The position numbers and the translations under genes were made by a program. Shown piece by piece: positions 56,664 through 64,000 of a stretch of DNA of 64,000 bases. The stretch covers positions 372,001 through 436,000 of the forward strand of contig NW_020825362.1 in NCBI RefSeq assembly GCF_003286085.1, read 5' to 3'. How positions within the stretch are numbered: position 1 is the stretch's first letter; each line of letters starts with the position of its first letter. The notes below the pieces were generated by a model. The model made no database searches. It was not told where the DNA came from and saw nothing but the letters and a program-made list of their open reading frames with translations. The DNA is from Drosophila persimilis (Eukaryota > Arthropoda > Insecta > Diptera > Drosophilidae).

Positions 56664-59600
56664 GTCTGTGCCGTTACGCGTTGAAGGTGATCTAATCGCT
56701 GATCGGGGGTTCTGAAAGATAATAACAAAGTAAGTCGGGATTACATTATGTTTTTATTGATGCTTCACTTTCGTTGGACTTTTGTGGGGGGGATCGGATC
56801 GGATTTGCTTTCTTTTGAGCCCACTCTGAGTGCGAGTGAGCTGGCTCGTTCGGGCTCGTTCGGGCCCGTTCTCTCTCCGTGAAAATGCTCGCTAATGCTA
56901 ATGGGCCAGCATGCCTAGGAACCGGCTAATCCTGTTTGGCCATCCCATTAGCCAAACGAAAATTCTCACTTTTCGCAAAAGAAAAGAACAACGAAAGAGT
57001 CTCTAACCGGTTTCTATTTGCATTTTCCGAACTCGAGCTCGAACCCAGCCTCTCTCAAAGTCCTCGCAGAAACGTTTCCATTTCCATCTCCCGAGACCCC
57101 CCACCCGCTTTGAAATATCTTAATGAAGGAATGTAGCATGATATAAATTCCATAATTAATTGGGATACCACTCTGTTAGGGGAACAGCGAAGACCTCTCA
57201 GGTGACCAGTCATAAAAAGCGAAAGCGCTGTCCCACAACAAAACAAAAAATAATAAAAAGAAGATTTAATTAGAGAATTCCCTGACACTTTGATACGCTT
57301 GCTGGCTGAGCCCTACAAATTCGGAATTTTCACTTATTTTCCACCTTGCACTCTCTGCCGTCTGCCGCCTGCCGTCCGCCGTCAGGCAGAGCCACAATAA
57401 CATCTCGAAGAACGAACCAGCCATCGGATCAGCCCACACCACGCCGAAGTGGTACCCAGAAACCAGTTCTTCGGTTCAGCGGGAATGGCGATGCCCATGG
57501 AGATGGAGATGGAGATGGAGATGGTTAAGACGATGCCTGACTCCGCATGTTCCACCGTCATATACACATGTACGATACACGCGTATTAATGCTCGTAATG
57601 CCACAATGTAGTACATGTGCAATCAAAGCAGAGTTCAGAGGAGAAAACGTTGGGTTGGGGTAAAAATAGTCTCGGTGCGGGAAGCCATCGTTAGCGATGA
57701 GGCTCCCCAAAGTCCCAAGGCCCCAAGGCGCTCGAAGCTCTCAAAGTCTCGTCTGCAAACTGTTAACTGCTAACTGCCAAAAGTAAAAGTTCTGTTATTT
57801 TTGGAATTTCTTGATGATGGTCTGGGTCTGGGTCTGGGTCGGGGTCTGCGCTTGGGTGTTTTGTTTCTGCGAGAAGAGAAACTAATCAATGGACGAGTAT
57901 TGAAAATAAATAATATAATAAGTGGAACCGATAGGGCTACCAATATGGGGGTCTCTATTATCATATTCGTCATTTCAAAGTGTACTTGGAACCCTAGTGT
58001 GTGTCTTAGCTTATTCCTAGGGACATGGAAATCTCCATTAATCGTTTGTAATAGTATCTTTCAGATGGTTCTTCCCGTGACAAACTCCATCATTCCATTC
58101 TGTCCTATCTGCTGCCAGCCACTTCCCACTACCACTGAAATGGAACGGAAACACATTTCCCTAATAAAAAAACCGCCAAAAAGCGGACTCCAAGTACCAG
58201 AAAAAGACTCCAAATTGAAGAAAAGAACAAGCACAATTAGATACCAAGACAAGGCACACGTGTATTGTGGGGAGAGAGAGAGAGAGAGAGGTTCTTCCAG
58301 TACGTTGTAGTAGTACGTAGTACGTACCCTACTGCTCCCATGACAGTTAGAACGCTTGGGGAGCCATAGCCATAGCCAAGCCATCGCCAGAGCCATAGGC
58401 ATCCCATCAGCGCTTGACCTAGATGCGCATGCGCGCAGCCGCTATGGGGAGCGGAGAGCGAGACAGGCCGCCAAAAGCCAAAACCAAAACTGGTAACTGG
58501 TACGAGTACTCCTCTCTCCCTCTCGTCTTTGTTTGTGTGTGTGTGTGTGTTCGAACGGAGAAAGAAAGAATAAATTGACTTACGTCTGAGCCGCGTGAAA
58601 AAAAAAGTTAACAAAAATAATAAAATAAAAGACAAAAATAATGCTGGCACACACTCACTTGCAGAGTGCTTTTTTTAACGTTAAGTATTAAGACGTCGTC
58701 GTCCACGCATAAGTTGATTAAATTTCTCGCATTAGCCGATTTTCTCTATCGGTGAAATTGTTCAAGGCATTGCAACGAAACGAGAGACAGGCAGACAGAC
58801 AGAAAGACAGGCTGGCAGACAGACGGGACGGACAGATCGACGAAAAAGAGCCAAAGAATGATTGATGAGAATTTGAGCTGGACAGTGGCTGCAAAAATGT
58901 CTACCATTCACGGGCGTCGTCTAACGGAAGTCGGCCGACCGGCCATTAACCCGTTTGCCGTACAAAAATAAACCCAAAATGAACAGATATATCCATAGCC
59001 ATCTCTATTGTGTCCGAATGCGCGTTGGCATTTCCCCCCGACCGCAGGCGAGCGATTTTTGGCCAGATTAAGAAGAGTCATCCACATCCACATCCAGATC
59101 CACGACCACTTTCAATAATAATAGCCGCCGACAAAGTGTCGAGGCCACGAAGAAAGTGAAAAGTGACAGGTGTGTGTAAGAGGCAGGGGCAGCTCTATAG
59201 CAGTGGCACCGATGTCAATGGGATGCTTATCAGAAAGCACCGAAATGGAAAGTTCATTTCAAACTAGAAAATCGAAAATTGAATCATCCGAACAATGCAG
59301 TCCAACCCCATCAAAAGGGGAAATATTCGTATTCGTATTCGTGTTTATTTATTTGTGTATTTTGTTGTCGTCTAATTTGAAAGTGATGGCAAATTGGCAG
59401 ACCAGACATGTATTTTCTGGTGGCTTCATTATAAAATTCGGATACCGCTAGCTCTTTGACTGTTGCTAGATGTCATAATTGTTAAGGGAACACACTGTGG
59501 AATGTGCAAATTTATGCAATCCTCCTCCGGCCAAAAAGAAACGAAACCGATAAGCTCTAACGAAAAGTAGGAGAAAATTGATGAGCGATACTGAAACCGA

Positions 59601-62600
59601 TACCCAAGGCGAATACAGCTCTGTGGCTCTGTACGCAACAGGTAGGTGGGTGCAATTGCAATTGCACAATGGTTGCCAGGCCTTTAATAAGTAACGTGTT
59701 CCACTAATTGTGTAATGAATTAATTGTTTTATAGCCACTGAGCGATGAATATGTATGCGTGGAGAGCAATCTGTGCAACATTTGCAGTTTCATAATCGCT
59801 CTAACGGCGCTGCGGAGGCCTTTTACTGGAGCAGAACAACATTGTTGGTCGGAAAGAAGAGAAGGAGAAGAACAATACGGAATACAAATGTACACCGAGT
59901 AATATAATGCGTCACTCCTCTAATCCTCTCCCTCTCTTCCTCTGCCTCTCCATTACGATTTGTGCGGAACTAAAAGTGCATTTCATTTTTACGACAAACG
60001 GAGGGGAAAAGTTGACAAGAAAGAACCACTGGCATAACATTAACAATAACACAGAACTGAAGATAGGCGGAGAGAGGGTGGTGGATGGAGAGTATCGCAA
60101 CCTCTGAGGAACCGGGGCTAAGCTTAGGGAACGACACGCGAATGCTCAACGGGCTGGGAGAGTGTAGAGCGAAGAGCGCAGAGCGCAGAGTCATTAAAAG
60201 CATTCACCGTTACTCTTTAACCGACGAACAAACTAATTAAAAAACCAACAAATCTGCCGATGCTCCTCCGCTCTTTCCCACACACTCCCCACCGAGACCC
60301 TTCATGTGTGTATGTGTGTGTGTGTGTGCTCTCGAGCATAATTCGGGAACTTGATTACTCACTGTATCTAGTACCCTCCCCATTCCACACTCTCCAGGCT
60401 GGCTATAATTCCAGCACAACAGGTTGACGTATTGGTTAGGGCGCCCTGCCAATGCCCCTGCCCCTGCCCCTACCGAGACCATCGAGAATGAGTGCCATGA
60501 AAAGGCTGAAAAGTGTAAAGTCAGGGAGTGAAAACCGTTAGGCTGAGGTAACAGTATTAACAACAGTGCTAAATGCTTGGCGGGTGACTTGTCAGCGAAG
60601 CTGGAAAACGTTTGTAAGACATGTATATCTTAATTGAAGGAAGGGAACGTTTTCTTCATAGCTTAAAGAATCTAATACTGATAGAACTGTTCAGCTCGTT
60701 AATCAAGTGTTAATATCGATAATTATCGGATTCTTCTAATAGAAATTCAAATTTATGACTCCCCAATTGAATGGTTTAAGAAATTGGGGAAAAACACACA
60801 CCAGTTCCAGATAACTCCATTTAGCGCGAGTCCATGCCTAATGCAAATGTCGCCATGGCTGTGTCCGCTTCCTCTTAGTATGCATCGACGCACTCAGCAG
60901 ATAAGAAACCCGAATTGCAATTAGTGCCGCGATTCCGCATGCGCGGCACGCACATCCCCCATCCCATTCTCCGGCATGGGACGACTGTATTTCATTTTGC
61001 TCTGCCTGTGTGGGGAAATGTTTTCCATCCATCCATCCAATCCAATCCAATCCAGTGCATTTTCTTTACCGCAACGAACTCTTGAATTTGAGGTCGCTTT
61101 CCTCTCCACTCTTCACTCTCCACTCCACACGACCGAGTGGTGCCTCGGCCCGACAGGCGAAACAAAAGATCAGCCCATTAGAGGCGATTTTACATCATTT
61201 GAATGCAATTTAGTCGCAGCTTAGCGTTATGTTCTATTTCGCCCCGGCACGGAGGCCAGGCCAAAGACCGAGCCAGCTGCAGAGATCAATCTGATCGCTC
61301 AGCCAGAGTCTCTATCTCTGTCTCCCTCTCCGACTCCGACTCCGTCTCCGACTCCAAATCCAACTCCGTCTCTGATTCCGTCTGCGTTTCTGTGTCTGTG
61401 TCTGTCTCTGTCATTTTGAGTTGTTTGCCGCCGTCCGAGAATCGTGCGGCACAGATGATCAGCAAAGCTGCCAATTTGGGCCAGGCTAGCATATCTTCAT
61501 GATGATGAGGTTCGGTTTTCTTGACCAATTTGCGATTCTCAACAGTTTGGGCATGGCCAGAGAATCCCACGCCCGGCCCCCGATCAGACCGCTAACGGTG
61601 GCGGGGGATCAAAGACGGCCCAAGATCTGGGTTCGGCCTGGGATTCCGGGACAGCCTCTTAACGAGCGAAAGTGTTTCATTAACTCGTAAATGAATAATT
61701 TGAGACAAGACAACGAAAACGAAATCAAAATAAACGCACACCGAAGCAATGCTCGTAAAAATGTACATAATTTTTCAATCTGAATCTGGTTTTTCGCATT
61801 TCTATTTCTCTGGTCTCTCGGGCCGGGCCTCTGTCTGTCTGTTTTTCTGTCTTTCTGTCTTTGATCCACTTCCGACACACGAAAAAATGAAAATTTTCAT
61901 TGCCTCAGTGAAATTAATTTCAGGTGAAAATTATCCAAACCCAAAACCAGCCAGAGGAAAAACCAAAAAAAAAAAAAAAAAGAAATACTTTGGTGACAGA
62001 TAGACAGACAGGAGAGACATACAGATATGGGTGTGTTTTCGGCGTCTAGGATTTGGCAACCTGTCTTGGCCTTGTCCGAGGCTACTCTGTGGTTTGTCGC
62101 TCTCCAGTCTGTCTGAGTCATTTGGCTCAGCTTCGGAGTGTTTTGGGACTTTCACCGGCAGACTGCAGCAGTTATCAATGAGTCAGGAGGAGGAGGAGGA
62201 GGAGCAGTAGGACGGAGTGAATTTGCGTAAATTGTCGGTTATTATGAAGCCTCGCCTAAAAATTGGGTCAAACACAACAGCTTCTTCCTGTCAGTGAATA
62301 GAACACGAACAGTAAACGTTAGCCACATACAGCAAAAATCAATTTCCGGAGGCAAAACGCTTAGATCTTGAGATAGGAGTACAGCAATCTTCCGTCATCA
62401 TGGGAGACGACAAGACCCACTCATCGCCGTTTGTGGGATCACATAATGATGGTGTTCTCTGGCTCTGGCTCTGGCTGGCTCTGTGGCCAACGGGTCCGAA
62501 CTGTCAATTGGCCCAGTTCATAAACGTGGTAATTGCGCGGTTAGCGACATATAAAGAACCAGCAACCGACCAAAGCGGACAACAAAACGTTCTCCGGCTT

Positions 62601-63425
62601 TTGTTTCAGTTCTCTGGACATTCACCTGTACAGCGCACACTCTTTTGTTTTGTCGTTCCTTACACTTTTATTGGGGTTTTGGTGCCAGTAGCGAACGACG
62701 TAGGTGCTCTTTGGCTCTTTGCTTTTTGCCGCCCTTTTTTCGGGTGGAATCTTAATTTCTAATTTCTTTATTGTCTGTCTGCATTGTGTAAAATGGTATT
62801 TCAACTGGTTTTGGTTACTACAACAGTTCCCTGGCTCCCTGCCTTACCCGGGGGTCCCAGGTCTGTGTCTGGGCCTGTGTCTGTGTCTGGGGCCCCTTTT
62901 ATTGCCATTTTCATTTTAACATCCATAATTTTTGAGCTTCGCCAGCTCGTTTATGCGCGATTATTGCTCTTGCCCGTGGACCTTTGTACATTTCATCGTT
63001 TTCTACTTCTTACACTCCGGCATTGGTGAGGTTTGGTTTGGTTTGGTTTGGTTTGGCCGCGGGGAAGACTTCGTTTTGAGTAATGTAACCAGTTTTGTAC
63101 CTTCAACTACTTTTTCTGGTTTAATGTATGTGTCTAACTAGTTTATGAACTTCACTCCGCTTGCTTGGTCTTAGGGAGAGTGTGTGATCGCAGTGTGGGA
63201 TCTCAACTAGTCCTGGGCAATTCCACTTAATAAAGCTGCAAATACTTACAAAGATTTACTATCGTCCTAGGCAGCAGAAGAAGTGCGGTTCCATTTGATG
63301 GTATGCCGGCTATGTCCGAAAATAATAATTCCTGCAAGCTATTTTATTAAAAACTCAATCACGAATGTTGCACAGATTCCCTTAGACCCTTGGCTATATA
63401 ATTGGTCCTACTTCAACATTTATCG
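56664..63425. other. Non-coding region upstream of the SEA-domain gene (right arm)
   Basis: Mirror of 26,183-32,895. It holds the same simple repeats in reverse complement and the same splice acceptor just before the first coding exon (minus strand, about 56,712). No supported coding exon. Confidence 0.45.
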
Positions 63426-64000
63426 CTTGAGATATTCACGGAATTCTTGTCACAGCAAAAGAATAAGCATTTCACGACAACTGATCGCGTCCGTGACTGA
63501 AAGAAAACTGAAGACAGTGGCCCCAAAATCACAGTCTTGCGGTCCCCAGATGGATAGAGATCCACTAGAGAGAGTCAGTTGCGTCTGCGCAACAGCCAGC
63601 ACCAGTGCAGCCAAAATTTCAGCGGCAAAAAAAAGCTAGATTAAAAGAAATAAAAGCCAAAATGGCTAACACCGAAAAAAAATAAACCAAAAATTATGTT
63701 AAGACTAAATTCACCTCAAAAGTAATACATTTTGTCGTTATAGTGATTTAAATTAGCGTTAAATTAAGAACATTTTCCACTTCAACATCCTATCCTATCC
63801 TTCCTTTGATACAATAGTATCATAGTATAGTAGTATTGGCAGCATTTACTCTATATACGTAACAGATATCTGTCTATATTTTTCAACATACATTAATGCT
63901 TAAAGAAGCTAATTGAATCCTAAAAAATGCTAAGTTCCACTTTAAAAAATGCTAGATATAGCCAGAAGTTTGCTAGAATGGCAGCACTCGCCAGCCCTCT

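Larger units (their letters stand above)
45251..64000 (-). repeat. Right arm of the inverted duplication (continues beyond the window)
   Basis: Reverse-complement partner of the left arm. It reaches the last base of the window without any break in the match, so the true outer end is unseen. It contains the intact copy of the SEA-domain gene and three minus-strand copies of the two-exon gene tail. Compared with the left arm, differences are mostly single-base length changes in homopolymers, with very few substitutions (for example near 31,439 versus 58,172). Confidence 0.93.

Noticed and set aside
25609..64000. Interpreting the whole inverted structure as a transposon with long terminal inverted repeats
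   Set aside because: The arms contain a host gene with introns and ordinary intergenic DNA, and no transposase or reverse transcriptase is seen.

Overview
The window is nuclear DNA from a Drosophila species. Genes carry short introns with GT-AG borders, and their order is SQOR, pavarotti, archipelago, an SLC66A3/PQ-loop gene, an NFXL1-type zinc-finger gene, ABHD16A, ZMAT2 and VhaM9.7-a. From memory this matches cytological region 64 of D. melanogaster 3L (Muller element D). An SGM/DINE-like element upstream of pav suggests the obscura group; in the D. pseudoobscura lineage Muller D is the right arm of the X, so the locus may be X-linked (inference).

Layout. 1-25.4 kb is ordinary gene-dense euchromatin with eight intact genes: SQOR (+, mitochondrial sulfide oxidation), pav (+, centralspindlin kinesin), ago (-, F-box/WD40 ubiquitin-ligase adaptor), SLC66A3 (+), NFXL1-like (-), ABHD16A (+), ZMAT2/Snu23 (-) and VhaM9.7-a (+, V-ATPase e subunit). 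Several promoters carry perfect DRE octamers (TATCGATA); pav carries the Motif 6 / Motif 1 pair. These are mostly housekeeping or cell-cycle genes; I see no shared pathway beyond pav and ago both acting in cell-division control.

25.6-64.0 kb is one very large inverted duplication. The sequence at 25,609 onward is the reverse complement of the window's right end, and the correspondence continues inward to about 45.2 kb, so the arms are about 19 kb each and the outer limit lies beyond the window. Each arm holds a long non-coding stretch, probably the 5' intronic region, of a gene for a single-pass membrane protein with a SEA-like domain and a Thr-rich mucin-like region. The right-arm copy (- strand, 51,805-56,663) is fully open over 1,177 codons. 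The left-arm copy (+, 32,944-37,798) is broken by about a dozen 1-2 base indels with essentially no substitutions.

The centre (38.4-51.2 kb) is a complex array: tandem units of two lengths (233 and 319 bp), a related family of about 120 bp, and five copies of a two-exon gene tail, two on + in the left half and three on - in the right half. The innermost section (45.19-45.25 kb) is non-palindromic and the units beside it are diverged. The structure may be a real segmental inverted duplication seeded by inverted repeats, or two haplotype contigs joined head-to-head through the array; the indel-only divergence of the left copy shows that at least part of the left arm is poorly polished sequence.
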